Origin: Streptomyces sp. NBC_01142
GTDB taxonomy: Bacteria; Actinomycetota; Actinomycetes; Streptomycetales; Streptomycetaceae
Direction: 5' to 3'
DNA length: 64,000 nucleotides
Assembly (NCBI RefSeq): GCF_026341125.1
Contig: NZ_JAPEOR010000001.1
Location: forward strand, 1,860,001 to 1,924,000
The notes beneath the pieces are model-generated. The model was not told the DNA's origin and did no database searches. It was given only the letters and a program-made list of their open reading frames with translations. Both the position numbers and the translations under genes were made by a program. Positions 1 to 8,284 of the stretch are shown piece by piece; the stretch's first letter is position 1, and each line of letters starts with the position of its first letter.

Positions 1-9
1 GGCGTTTGA

Positions 10-176
10 CAGTTCCGCCAACTCGAAGAACGGATGGCCACCTGGGTCACCGGCATGGACAACCCCGACCGCACGGACGCCGCCGTCCGTCCACGCACTC
101 ACCGAACTCGCCGACCCCGACCAGCTCGCCACCGGCCGCAGTCCCTCGCCGACAACCGTCTCGAAGGACGCCGATG
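10..176 (+). pseudogene. decayed 3' end of an unidentified gene
   Basis: A protein-like tail is visible only if two frames are combined. Frame 1 reads LEERMATWVTGMDNPDRTD, frame 2 continues HALTELADPDQLATGR from about 92, and frame 1 resumes SLADNRLEGRR with a TGA at 174-176. The two shifts compensate each other. I do not recognise the family. The window edge cuts the 5' part. It could be a real gene tail with two indels, or chance coding character in GC-rich DNA. Confidence 0.3.
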
Positions 177-360
177 AGCCTCAGAAGCGTCCCGGTGAAG
201 CCCAACCGCCGTACTTGGGCGCGGAGTCACGTTCAACGCAAGCAGGCAGGTCACTCGGGTCAGCAGAACGGAGATCTTCGAGAGGACGCGATGATTCCTG
301 TATACCCAGCACGATCTTTACGCCAGGATGAGATCACGACTCGATCCTCAAGGACGCTGC

Positions 361-2457
361 ATGGCAACAAAATTGACGCCCCGTCATCAAGGGCGACTTG
401 AACTGACCTGGACCGACAAGGACAAGACTCTCCTGTCCACGGGCGACGGCAGGTATGACTACTCATTCGTCGACTCGTCCGACTACCGCGTCTCCGAGGT
501 CCGGTTACTCCACGAGGTCAGTCGGTTCGCGGCCGCCACGCCCCAGGAGCGGCCGGCGGAGTTGCCGGAGCCGACCGAAGATAATCTCCTCGTCACCGGC
601 GACGCTATGCATGTCCTCGACGCCCTGGCGAAGATCCCGGCCTACGCCAACCGGTATCTCGGCAAGGTGAAGCTGGTCTACATCGATCCGCCGTTCAACA
701 CCGGTCAGGCGTTCTCGCAGTACGAGGACAGCATCGCGCACTCGATCTGGCTCACCCTTCTCAGAGACCGCATCCGCCAGATCAGGCCGCTGCTGGCCGA
801 GGACGGCTCCGTGTGGGTCCACCTGGACCATACGGAGTCCCACCGGTGCCGCGTGGTGTTGGATGAGGAGCTGGGAGAGCACAATTTCGTCGCCGAAGTC
901 GCCTGGCAGAAGGCTGACTCGCCCCGAAACGATACCAAGGGGCTCTCGACGTCGCAGGACACCATCCTCGTGTACCGCAAGAGCGAGTCCTGGATCCCGA
1001 ACCGCATGCCGAGGCTTGCCATCTCGAACACGTCCCGCTTTAAGTCCCGGGACGGAGACCCCATCCCTTGGAGCGACGGTGACGCAACGGCTGGCAAGGC
1101 CGCGACGAACCAGCCGATGGTCTACGCGATCGAGCACCCGGTCACCGGGAAGCGGATGTATCCGCCGCCGGGCCGCTGCTGGGGCAAGGCACAGTCATGG
1201 ATGTTCGAGCAAATGTCCGCGTACGCTCCGTATGAGCTTCGCGACATCGGCGACGAGGCGGAGCGGGCCCGGATATGCGGAACCACACCGGACAAGGTGA
1301 AGCCCGGGGTCCCCGCGATCGCGCTGTCCGTGCCGCTCGACGAGGCCGCGGCGAAGGCCCGGGCGCGGTTCGACGCCGGTCACTGGCCGGACCTCGTCAT
1401 GCTCGGCCTTCGGGAGCGGCTCCGGCGCAAGAAGCACCTCGAGGACAACGGCCGGGTACCGGAAACGTTATGGCTTGGCAGCGAGGTCGGCGGCAATCTG
1501 CGCGGGAAGAACGAGATCAGGAACCTCTTCCCGGACGAGCACCCGTTCGCCACCCCTAAGCCGGAGCAGCTGATTGCCCGCATTGTTCATATCGGGTCGC
1601 TCCCAGGCGACATCGTTCTGGACTGCTTCGGTGGATCCGGCACGACAGCGGCGGTCGCCCACAAGATGGGACGCCGATGGGCGACCTGCGAGCTGCTCTC
1701 CTCCAATGTGAGCCGATTCCTGCTTCCTCGCCTGACGAAGGTAGTCAACGGAGAGGATCCCGGAGGCGTCACCAGCATCACCGAGCGAATAGCCGCGGTC
1801 GCCGGTGACGACGAAGATGACATGGAGCTACCCGAGGGGGTCTCTCCAGGGGACGCGCAGGAGTTCAACCGGGTGCTCAGCAAAGTGACCAAGGCAAGCC
1901 TGGTCGACCTCGACGAGAAGACTGTCAAGGCATTGAAGGCCGCTACCAAGACCAAGAACGTCACGACCCTGAACTGGCATGGGGGTGGCGGCTTCACGCA
2001 CCTGCGCGTCGGGGAGTCCATGTTCGAGGAGGTCGCCGGCATCGTCGTGCTCGCCGACTGGGCAACCCAGGGGGCGCTCGCCGAGGCGATGTGCGCTCAA
2101 CTGTCCGTGTCCTACGAACCCGACGACATCTTCGCCGGTCGCCAGGGCCGCACCCGCTATCTCGTGATCGACGGGATGGTCGGGAAAGGGACCATCGCGT
2201 CCGTCCTCGACCGGCTGCCCGAGGGCGAGGTCGTCGAGATCTGGGCCACCCAGATCGACAGCGATGCAACCGAGACACTGAGGGTTGACCGACCCGGCTC
2301 CAAGCTCGAACTGATCCCGGACAAAGTCCTGGACAACTACCGCCGCACGTCCGCCTCGAAGGCTCCGTTCGGGGCTGGCCGAACCGTACCGTCACCCCGC
2401 ACCGCCACGGAGACGAGCGACTCCGCCGCCGCAGGGGTCGAGAGGGAGAGTGCCTGA
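361..2457 (+). CDS. type III restriction-modification system DNA methyltransferase (Mod)
   Basis: Adenine-N6 methyltransferase subunit of a type III restriction-modification system, which modifies one strand of an asymmetric site and supplies specificity to the Res partner. The catalytic motif DPPF is at residues 109-112. The AdoMet-binding motif DCFGGSGTT follows at about 421-429, so catalytic precedes cofactor motif, as in beta-class Mod enzymes. The 698-residue length suits type III Mod. I chose the ATG at 361 because AAGGA lies six bases upstream; an in-frame ATG at 328 has no ribosome site. The stop overlaps the Res start (TGATG), so the two are translationally coupled. It lies at the edge of a mobile-element graveyard, which suggests horizontal acquisition. 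Target sequence unknown. Confidence 0.88.
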   Translation: MATKLTPRHQGRLELTWTDKDKTLLSTGDGRYDYSFVDSSDYRVSEVRLLHEVSRFAAATPQERPAELPEPTEDNLLVTGDAMHVLDALAKIPAYANRYLGKVKLVYIDPPFNTGQAFSQYEDSIAHSIWLTLLRDRIRQIRPLLAEDGSVWVHLDHTESHRCRVVLDEELGEHNFVAEVAWQKADSPRNDTKGLSTSQDTILVYRKSESWIPNRMPRLAISNTSRFKSRDGDPIPWSDGDATAGKAATNQPMVYAIEHPVTGKRMYPPPGRCWGKAQSWMFEQMSAYAPYELRDIGDEAERARICGTTPDKVKPGVPAIALSVPLDEAAAKARARFDAGHWPDLVMLGLRERLRRKKHLEDNGRVPETLWLGSEVGGNLRGKNEIRNLFPDEHPFATPKPEQLIARIVHIGSLPGDIVLDCFGGSGTTAAVAHKMGRRWATCELLSSNVSRFLLPRLTKVVNGEDPGGVTSITERIAAVAGDDEDDMELPEGVSPGDAQEFNRVLSKVTKASLVDLDEKTVKALKAATKTKNVTTLNWHGGGGFTHLRVGESMFEEVAGIVVLADWATQGALAEAMCAQLSVSYEPDDIFAGRQGRTRYLVIDGMVGKGTIASVLDRLPEGEVVEIWATQIDSDATETLRVDRPGSKLELIPDKVLDNYRRTSASKAPFGAGRTVPSPRTATETSDSAAAGVERESA

Positions 2458-5009
2458 TGGGGGAGCTGAGATTCCAGGCCGATCTCCTCGACGAGGTAGC
2501 GCACCGTCTTGACCTGCGTGAGCCCAACCGCAAGGCCATCGAGTCGGTGGTCCTCCGCGCCTCCGATCACTACGACGTCCAGGAGATCACCGGCCCCTTC
2601 GAATGCATCGTCGACTCGGCGACCGGTGTCGGGAAGACCTATGTGATGGCCGGGATCATGGAGTACCTGGCAGGCGCCGAGAGTCCGGCACGGAACTTCC
2701 TGCTGCTGGCACCCGGCCGCACCATCCGCGACAAGTCGGTCCAGAACTTCACGCCCGGCAACCCCAAGTCACTGCGGCCCGTGATGCGCTCGGACCCGTA
2801 CATCGTCACCGCCGACAATTTCAACGCGCCGGCCACCAGGGTCGCCATGGACGACGCGAGTGTCACCAAGCTGTACATCTTCACCGTTCAGGCACTGACC
2901 ACGTCCACGGGCGAGGGCCGCGCCACCCATGTCCACTCCGAGAACCTAGGCGCCTCGTTCTTCGAACGTCTCGCCCGTCTCGACGACCTGGTGATCCTTG
3001 CCGATGAGCACCACTGCTACCGCGGGCCGGCGTTCTCCCGGACCCTCACCGACCTCAAGCCGGAACTCGTGGTCGGCCTGACCGCCACACCGGTCAGGGC
3101 CGACGAGGACCTGGTCGCATTCAGGTATCCGCTCGCTGCAGCGATCGCGGACGAACTGGTCAAGACCCCGGTGATGGTCGCGCGCCGTGACGACCGCACC
3201 GACACGGAGACCAAGCTCCTCGATGGCGTCAACCTTCTGCGGTACAAGGGCGCAGCAGCCGATGCGTACTGCACCGAGCGTGAACTGCCGCGCGTCAACC
3301 CAGTCATGCTGGTCATCGCCGGGTCTATCGAAGAAGCGAGCGAGTACCAGGACGTCCTTGACTCCAGCTCCTTCGATGCCGGCGCCTGGGTCGGTACGAC
3401 CTTGCTCGTGCACTCGAAGCTGAAAGGCGACGAAAAGGAGAGAGCCCTCGCTGACCTGCAGGCGGTGGAGGAACCCGACTCGCCTGTGCGGATCATCATC
3501 AGCATAGGGATGCTCAAGGAGGGCTGGGATGTGAAGAACGTTTACGTCATCGCATCCATGCGCGCCTCCGTCTCCACAGTGCTCACCGAGCAGACCCTTG
3601 GCCGCGGCATGCGGCTCCCGTTCGGGCGCTATACACAGGTGGAGTTCCTCGACACCCTCGAGGTCCTGGCCCACGAGAAGTACGGCGACCTGCTGAAGAA
3701 GCGCAGCGTCCTCAACGAGGCGTTCATCGACTACGGCACCTACGCGCACCTACGGCGAGCGGCCGACGGCAGCTTGGAGGTCCGCCAGGCGGCCATCCCC
3801 GCGCCGGGCCCGGTCATCCCGGCTAAACGGCCTTCCGCAACGGCCCAGACCGGAGATCCTGCGACAGGCGAAGAGTTCTTGCTGGCGCCGGAGCCGGGCG
3901 ATCTCAAGACAGCCCCGGCATCGACAGCCGCAGCTCCCATCGTCGGGATCGTGGACCAGGAGAGCCGGACACGCCAGGCGAGGAAGGACGCGCAGTCCGG
4001 CACGATCATCGAGTATCCGCCGTTGCCGGACCGGGAGCCGATCGTGATCCCGCGACTCGTGTCCGTACCTCAGCCGACAACGGTCAGCCTGAACGACATC
4101 GATCCGGAGGACTACGGGCCGTTCCAGCGCCTCGGACGGGCTCTGGCCACCGAGCACTCCGAGGAGCTGCGCCGCACCAAGCTGTCTGCGAGCCACAACT
4201 GGCAAAAGGCCCAGGTCCGCGCGGAGACTGCCCGAGACTCGATAAGGGCCGCTCTGCCTCTGGACATCCCGCTCCCGGAGACCCGCAAGGCGCTCATCCG
4301 CCGCGTCATGTCGGCCAAGGACGTGCCGAACCGCAAGAACGAACTCGGGGCAGCGGAGAGGATCGTCGACTGCGTCATCAAGGCCATGGGCGACGAGGCC
4401 CAGGAGTGCCTGTCGGCCTTCGTCGAGGTGTGCGGCCAGCGACTCGCTAGGCAGATCAGCAAGACACTCCGAGACTTCAACCCCACCCAGATCACGTACA
4501 CCGACGACGTCGAATGGCTAGCGATCGACAAGATCCGTAAAGCGCAGCGGAAACAGGAAGCCGGACACGCAGACGGGACGTTCGACAAGACCCTGGCGTT
4601 CAACGGATGGCAGAAGAACCTGTACAGCCACGCCTGGTTCGACAGCTCTCCGGAGTTCCAGGCGGCCAGTCTGATCGACAGCAGCAGCGCCGTCGTGGTC
4701 TGGGCACGCCTGCACATCAACGACGTGCCGATCCAGTGGACCACGGACGGCCGGAACTACAACCCGGACTTCGTCGTCATTGAGGAGATCGACGGGAACC
4801 GCTTCGCCTGGCTCGTGGAGACGAAGAGCGACAAGGACATGACCACTGCGGAGGTCCAGGCCAAACGGCGCGCAGCGAAGAAGTGGGCGAACACTGCCAA
4901 CTCCTCCCCGCAGGTCCAAGGGGTCACGTGGAAGTACCTCCTCGCCGGTGAGCAGGACGTCGACGACGCGGCTGGGCTGTGGGGGCGACTGAAGGAGTTC
5001 TGCGGCTAA
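2457..5009 (+). CDS. type III restriction-modification system endonuclease/helicase (Res)
   Basis: Restriction subunit of the type III pair: an SF2 helicase-like motor that senses paired unmodified sites, joined to a nuclease domain. Visible motifs are Walker A ATGVGKT with lysine about residue 60, the DEHH Walker B box at 183-186, the SF2 motif GLTATP shortly after, and a helicase C-lobe with QTLGRGMR. A C-terminal PD-(D/E)xK nuclease is marked by NPDF near D771 and ETK at 788-790. The 850-residue length is ordinary for Res and all key residues are present, so the protein looks intact. It follows mod with a one-base overlap and presumably shares its promoter. A proline-rich linker of about residues 440-510 separates motor from C-terminal part. 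Confidence 0.88.
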   Translation: MGELRFQADLLDEVAHRLDLREPNRKAIESVVLRASDHYDVQEITGPFECIVDSATGVGKTYVMAGIMEYLAGAESPARNFLLLAPGRTIRDKSVQNFTPGNPKSLRPVMRSDPYIVTADNFNAPATRVAMDDASVTKLYIFTVQALTTSTGEGRATHVHSENLGASFFERLARLDDLVILADEHHCYRGPAFSRTLTDLKPELVVGLTATPVRADEDLVAFRYPLAAAIADELVKTPVMVARRDDRTDTETKLLDGVNLLRYKGAAADAYCTERELPRVNPVMLVIAGSIEEASEYQDVLDSSSFDAGAWVGTTLLVHSKLKGDEKERALADLQAVEEPDSPVRIIISIGMLKEGWDVKNVYVIASMRASVSTVLTEQTLGRGMRLPFGRYTQVEFLDTLEVLAHEKYGDLLKKRSVLNEAFIDYGTYAHLRRAADGSLEVRQAAIPAPGPVIPAKRPSATAQTGDPATGEEFLLAPEPGDLKTAPASTAAAPIVGIVDQESRTRQARKDAQSGTIIEYPPLPDREPIVIPRLVSVPQPTTVSLNDIDPEDYGPFQRLGRALATEHSEELRRTKLSASHNWQKAQVRAETARDSIRAALPLDIPLPETRKALIRRVMSAKDVPNRKNELGAAERIVDCVIKAMGDEAQECLSAFVEVCGQRLARQISKTLRDFNPTQITYTDDVEWLAIDKIRKAQRKQEAGHADGTFDKTLAFNGWQKNLYSHAWFDSSPEFQAASLIDSSSAVVVWARLHINDVPIQWTTDGRNYNPDFVVIEEIDGNRFAWLVETKSDKDMTTAEVQAKRRAAKKWANTANSSPQVQGVTWKYLLAGEQDVDDAAGLWGRLKEFCG

Positions 5010-5173
5010 CCTCAGTCCGCCACCCACCCCAGCTCTCATCCCGTCCGCCGTCGACCTGCACACCGTGGAGCGGGCGTGGTTCATGGCGTCCAGGTGGACC
5101 GCGCCACTGTACGGACGACCTGGACGCCACGGGCCACGTCTGCTCGGCTCTGCCTGGGTCGATGGCGGACGGG

Positions 5174-5491
5174 ATGGATGCCCACTACCACCTCATCCGC
5201 GCCGGCCTCGTCGGCGATCCCGACATGGGAACTCCGCACACGATCCGGGACCACCCCCCCCGGGTCTTCGCCACCCTGACCGTCTCTTCGTTCGGCCCGG
5301 TCCACAACCGGCATGGCAACCGGCCCTGCCGTTGTCGCACCCGCTACGCCGTGGACGCACCCGGGTTGGGTACCCAAGCTCGACCCGGACCCTATGACTG
5401 CGCGGGCGCCGTGCTGTGGAATAACTACGCTTCCGACCTGTGGCGCTACTTCACGATCTACCTGCGCCGCGAGATCGCCAAGCGTGCGTGA
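5174..5491 (+). pseudogene. RepSA-type replication initiator, internal fragment
   Basis: This frame encodes a recognisable stretch of the replication initiator found on actinomycete integrative and conjugative elements (RepSA/pSAM2 type). It shows HLIRAGLVGD, then FATLTVSSFGPVHNR from 5267, a Cys-rich CRCRTRYAVDAPGLGT, and AVLWNNYASDLWRYFTIYLRREIAKRA-like sequence ending in a TGA at 5489. The full protein is several hundred residues; here both the N-terminal part and the catalytic C-terminal part are gone. The assignment rests on remembered family sequence, not a search. It marks the left block as remains of an element that once replicated autonomously. The 275 bases downstream to the IS end hold no gene. 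Confidence 0.65.
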
Positions 5492-5766
5492 GCATCGCTG
5501 TACCCCCACCGGCCTCAGCCACGATATCGGTGCCGTCGACCAAGGCAGGCCGCGACGGCCGGCGCGTGGTCGCGACTCGAAGCGGCTGCCCGTTCTCAAG
5601 GCCCGCAGCTTGGGAAGCTGCGATCATCTACAGTCGGTCTGGGCGTGGACCTGGGCGAACAGCTGAGGGGCGGTGTCGTCACACTCGGTGGCTTTCACCG
5701 TGGTCCCCCGCCGTTCCCCGCTCGATCTGGTGCGCTTGTGGTCCGGGTCTAGACCCAGCCCGTTGT

Positions 5767-6653
5767 ACCTAAGACTTGTCCCGTAACTGCTGGTCACGGG
5801 TGAGATGATCTTCGGGTGTCTGGTGTGATCACGGCGTCGGAGCCGTCCTGGATAGCCCCGTTCACCGGGCTGAGCCCGCGTTCCTTCGGCAGGTTGGTGA
5901 CCGCACTGCGCCGCGAAGGTGCAGATCCGGTCCGTAAGGGCCGCCCGTGGGGACTTCCGCTGGAGGACCGGGTTCTGCTCGTCGCGGCCTACTGGCGCAC
6001 GAACCTGACAATGCGCCAACTCGCTCCGCTCTTCGGTGTATCGAAGTCCGCGGCGGACCGCATCATCGACCACCTCGGCCCGTCGCTGGCGCTCCAGCCC
6101 CGCAAACGGTTCCGCAAGGACACCGTGCTCATCGTGGACGGCACCCTGGTGCCCACCCGCGACCACAGCATCGCCGAGCAGTCCAAGAACTACCGGTACT
6201 CCACGAACCACCAGGTCGTCATCGACGCCGATACCCGCCTGGTCGTCGTGGTCGGCCGGCCCTTGCCCGGCAACCGCAACGACTGCAGGGCGTGGGAGGA
6301 GTCCGGCGCGAAGGCCGCCGTCGGCAAGGCCATGACGATCGCCGACGGCGGCTATCCGGGCACCGGACTCGTCATGCCACACCGTCGGCGCAAAGGTGAA
6401 GAACTGCCTGACTGGAAGCAGGCCCACAACAAGTCCCACAAACAGGTTCGCGCCCGCGTGGAGCACGTTTTTGCCCGCATGAAGACCTGGAAGATCCTCC
6501 GCGACTGCCGCCTCAAGGGCGATGGCGTCCACCACGCCATGCTCGGAATCGCCCGCCTCCACAACCTCAACCTCGCCGGATAGGCGGGCGGCCGGACCGG
6601 CCACCAGCCACGCCCGCACCCACCCAAGATCATTTACGGGACAAGCCTTAGGT
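5767..6653 (+). mobile_element. IS5-like insertion sequence, copy 1
   Basis: An 887-bp insertion sequence bounded by near-perfect terminal inverted repeats. The left end reads ACCTAAGACTTGTCCCGTAA (5767-5786) and the right end is its reverse complement with one mismatch (6634-6653). It encodes one DDE transposase on the plus strand. No clean target-site duplication is evident, so the exact ends may be a few bases inside these limits. A second, opposite copy lies at 8285-9165. Confidence 0.8.
5816..6583 (+). CDS. IS5-family transposase (DDE_Tnp_4 type), copy 1
   Basis: Transposase of the surrounding insertion sequence, 255 residues with a GTG start. The N-terminal part holds a helix-turn-helix (NLTMRQLAPLFGVSKSAADR). 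The DDE core shows IVDGTLVPTRDH for the first aspartate, IADGGYPGTGLV for the second and RARVEHVFARMK with the likely catalytic glutamate. No internal stop is seen, so it may be active. It is closely similar along its length to the minus-strand copy at 8352-9119, but differs at scattered residues, so the two are not a very recent duplication. Confidence 0.88.
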   Translation: MSGVITASEPSWIAPFTGLSPRSFGRLVTALRREGADPVRKGRPWGLPLEDRVLLVAAYWRTNLTMRQLAPLFGVSKSAADRIIDHLGPSLALQPRKRFRKDTVLIVDGTLVPTRDHSIAEQSKNYRYSTNHQVVIDADTRLVVVVGRPLPGNRNDCRAWEESGAKAAVGKAMTIADGGYPGTGLVMPHRRRKGEELPDWKQAHNKSHKQVRARVEHVFARMKTWKILRDCRLKGDGVHHAMLGIARLHNLNLAG

Positions 6654-6779
6654 TCACTGACTTCAGTTACCAGGCCACGGAATTGAGCCGCATTCTGAGA
6701 GGGTGGCCCGTCCCAGCGGATGCTCTCGAGTCAAGCGTGGTCCGGCCGCTGTATGGCCACGTGCGAAGGAGACGGTTGC

Positions 6780-7502
6780 GTGGACACCCTCTCGGTAACG
6801 CTGGTTTCGGCGTTTACCTCAGGCGTCATCTCAGTGGGTCTCGTGTGGCTTACCAGCCGGCAGCAACGGCGAGATAGCAATCGAACTCAACGCGAGACCC
6901 ACAACATGTCGTACCTCAACCCTCTCAGGTGGCACACCGCTGAGGCACACCATCGCCTCTCCCTCTACGCCACCTCTATCGACCGGCATGGCTTCTATCG
7001 ACCTGCTCAAGTCCTCAACGAACCACGAGAGATCGATGAGCAAAGCTCAGCTTGGTTCGCCGGAACAGGCGTCGCGCTGGTTTCCAGCGTCTGGATGACT
7101 GCCTGTCTATTCGCTCAGATGACTCGCACCCGTCACGACATACCGTTCCTGCACTTGCCGGGGAAGGACGACACACGATTAGCCGCACTGATACTGCGGG
7201 TCCATGTAGCTTTTGCCGCCTGTGACGTCTACTACGCGACACAGTCCAGCATCGGCACCGACGTCATCCTCGAACCCGAAGGACGACTGAGAAGCTACAG
7301 AGAATTTTGTGACCTCCTTTTGCAACCGGATCGGAGGGTGTGGGCCGATCCCCTCATCTGGTTCCACCTCGCCATCGCCAACGGCGAGCGTCGCCCCAGC
7401 CTCCAGCGTGCCTTGGATGCCCTCCAAGAGCTTTCTGGGTTCCTTGACGAGAGTCTTGCTGGCGGCGCGTCACTGCGAGCGCGTTGGGACGCCGAGTTCT
7501 AG
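6780..7502 (+). CDS. hypothetical membrane-anchored protein between two inverted IS copies
   Basis: An unrecognised 240-residue protein. I chose the GTG at 6780 because GAAGGAG sits about eight bases upstream; the in-frame start at 6720 lacks such a site. Residues 1-25 form one transmembrane helix (LSVTLVSAFTSGVISVGLVWLTS), followed by a basic stretch QQRRDSNR and a cytoplasmic, mostly helical domain containing NPLRWHTAEAHHRL. No catalytic motif is seen. Base use is less GC-biased than the core genes to the right, consistent with foreign origin. It is the only sizeable gene in the interval flanked by the inverted IS elements. A regulatory, toxin or defence role is possible but unsupported. 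Confidence 0.6.
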   Translation: MDTLSVTLVSAFTSGVISVGLVWLTSRQQRRDSNRTQRETHNMSYLNPLRWHTAEAHHRLSLYATSIDRHGFYRPAQVLNEPREIDEQSSAWFAGTGVALVSSVWMTACLFAQMTRTRHDIPFLHLPGKDDTRLAALILRVHVAFAACDVYYATQSSIGTDVILEPEGRLRSYREFCDLLLQPDRRVWADPLIWFHLAIANGERRPSLQRALDALQELSGFLDESLAGGASLRARWDAEF

Positions 7503-7955
7503 AGCACTCTGCGACGGCCGGTCCGGGATGACGGTCCTAGAACCCGAGCTTGGGAATCACTGGCTCTCTCGACTCAGTGTTGGGCCTGACCAGCGGCAAC
7601 AGCCGTTGAGGAGGCGCCTCGGACTCATCCTGGTACCCGCGAGCGACCGTGGCTTACCGACCTGTCGGGCACGGATCGGGCACGGCGGTGACCACTGCCT
7701 TACAAGTTCGATCGCCCTCCAGGGCGGCGTGCTGAAACGGGGGTTGGTGGTCGCTCGTTGATCCGGTTGTGGCCGCTTCAGTGCGTCATCGTTTGCAGCC
7801 GTTGATGTCAGGTGGTGACGTCAGCCCGAGGGCCTACGCGCAGTGGACAACCCTCGTGCCTATTGGCGGGCTACTGTCAATGTCGCAAGCGGCTGTCAGC
7901 GTGCGTGACAACCAGCCAGTGCCAGGACTCGCCGCGGTAATGGGTGCCGAACTCG
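7503..7955. other. no convincing gene
   Basis: This 453-base stretch between the membrane-anchored protein gene and the Cys-rich small gene contains short open frames without ribosome sites or protein-like composition. I see no repeat, tRNA or terminator in it. Confidence 0.5.
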
Positions 7956-8201
7956 TCAACTGAGGTGAAGCCCTTCATCCAGCGCCCCGTGGTACTTCGC
8001 TAAGCACGAACAGTGGCAATACGGCCCATGGGCCGTATTGCAGCTCGCAGTGCATTTCTCGTGCGGGTTGTACTCGCGGCCAAGCATCAGGTGCGTATGA
8101 CGGCCGAGGAGCCTGCCAGCCATCACCAGGAAGTGGTTCTTCGGGACCGTCCAGCACTCGCGCTGCGGGTCCCACTCCGGCCGCGTCTTGGTGCTCATCA
8201 T
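7956..8201 (-). CDS. small Cys-rich hypothetical protein
   Basis: An 81-residue protein starting at the ATG at 8201; a TTG at 8246 could extend it by 15 residues, and neither start has a strong ribosome site. The C-terminal half carries a compact motif C-x3-C-x2-A-x-G-x2-C-x-C-x-C, ending in KYHGAL, which looks like a metal-binding knuckle. Small proteins with similar CxxxC...CxCxC...HG motifs occur, as I recall, on actinomycete plasmids and integrative elements. The function is unknown. It sits between the inverted IS copies, just outside the left end of copy 2. Confidence 0.45.
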   Translation of the reverse strand: MMSTKTRPEWDPQRECWTVPKNHFLVMAGRLLGRHTHLMLGREYNPHEKCTASCNTAHGPYCHCSCLAKYHGALDEGLHLS

Positions 8202-8284
8202 GTCGTCGATCGAAGCGATGTGTCCCAACGAGGTGGTGTGGGGCAACCAGATGCGGAGCGCGCCGGAGGCCGGGAGAGCGAGAG

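Noticed and set aside
5745..5756. GGGTCTAGACCC palindrome with a DasR-like core
   Set aside because: It lies in decayed DNA beside IS copy 1 with no sugar gene nearby, and only the inner ten bases fit a dre site, so I treat it as chance.
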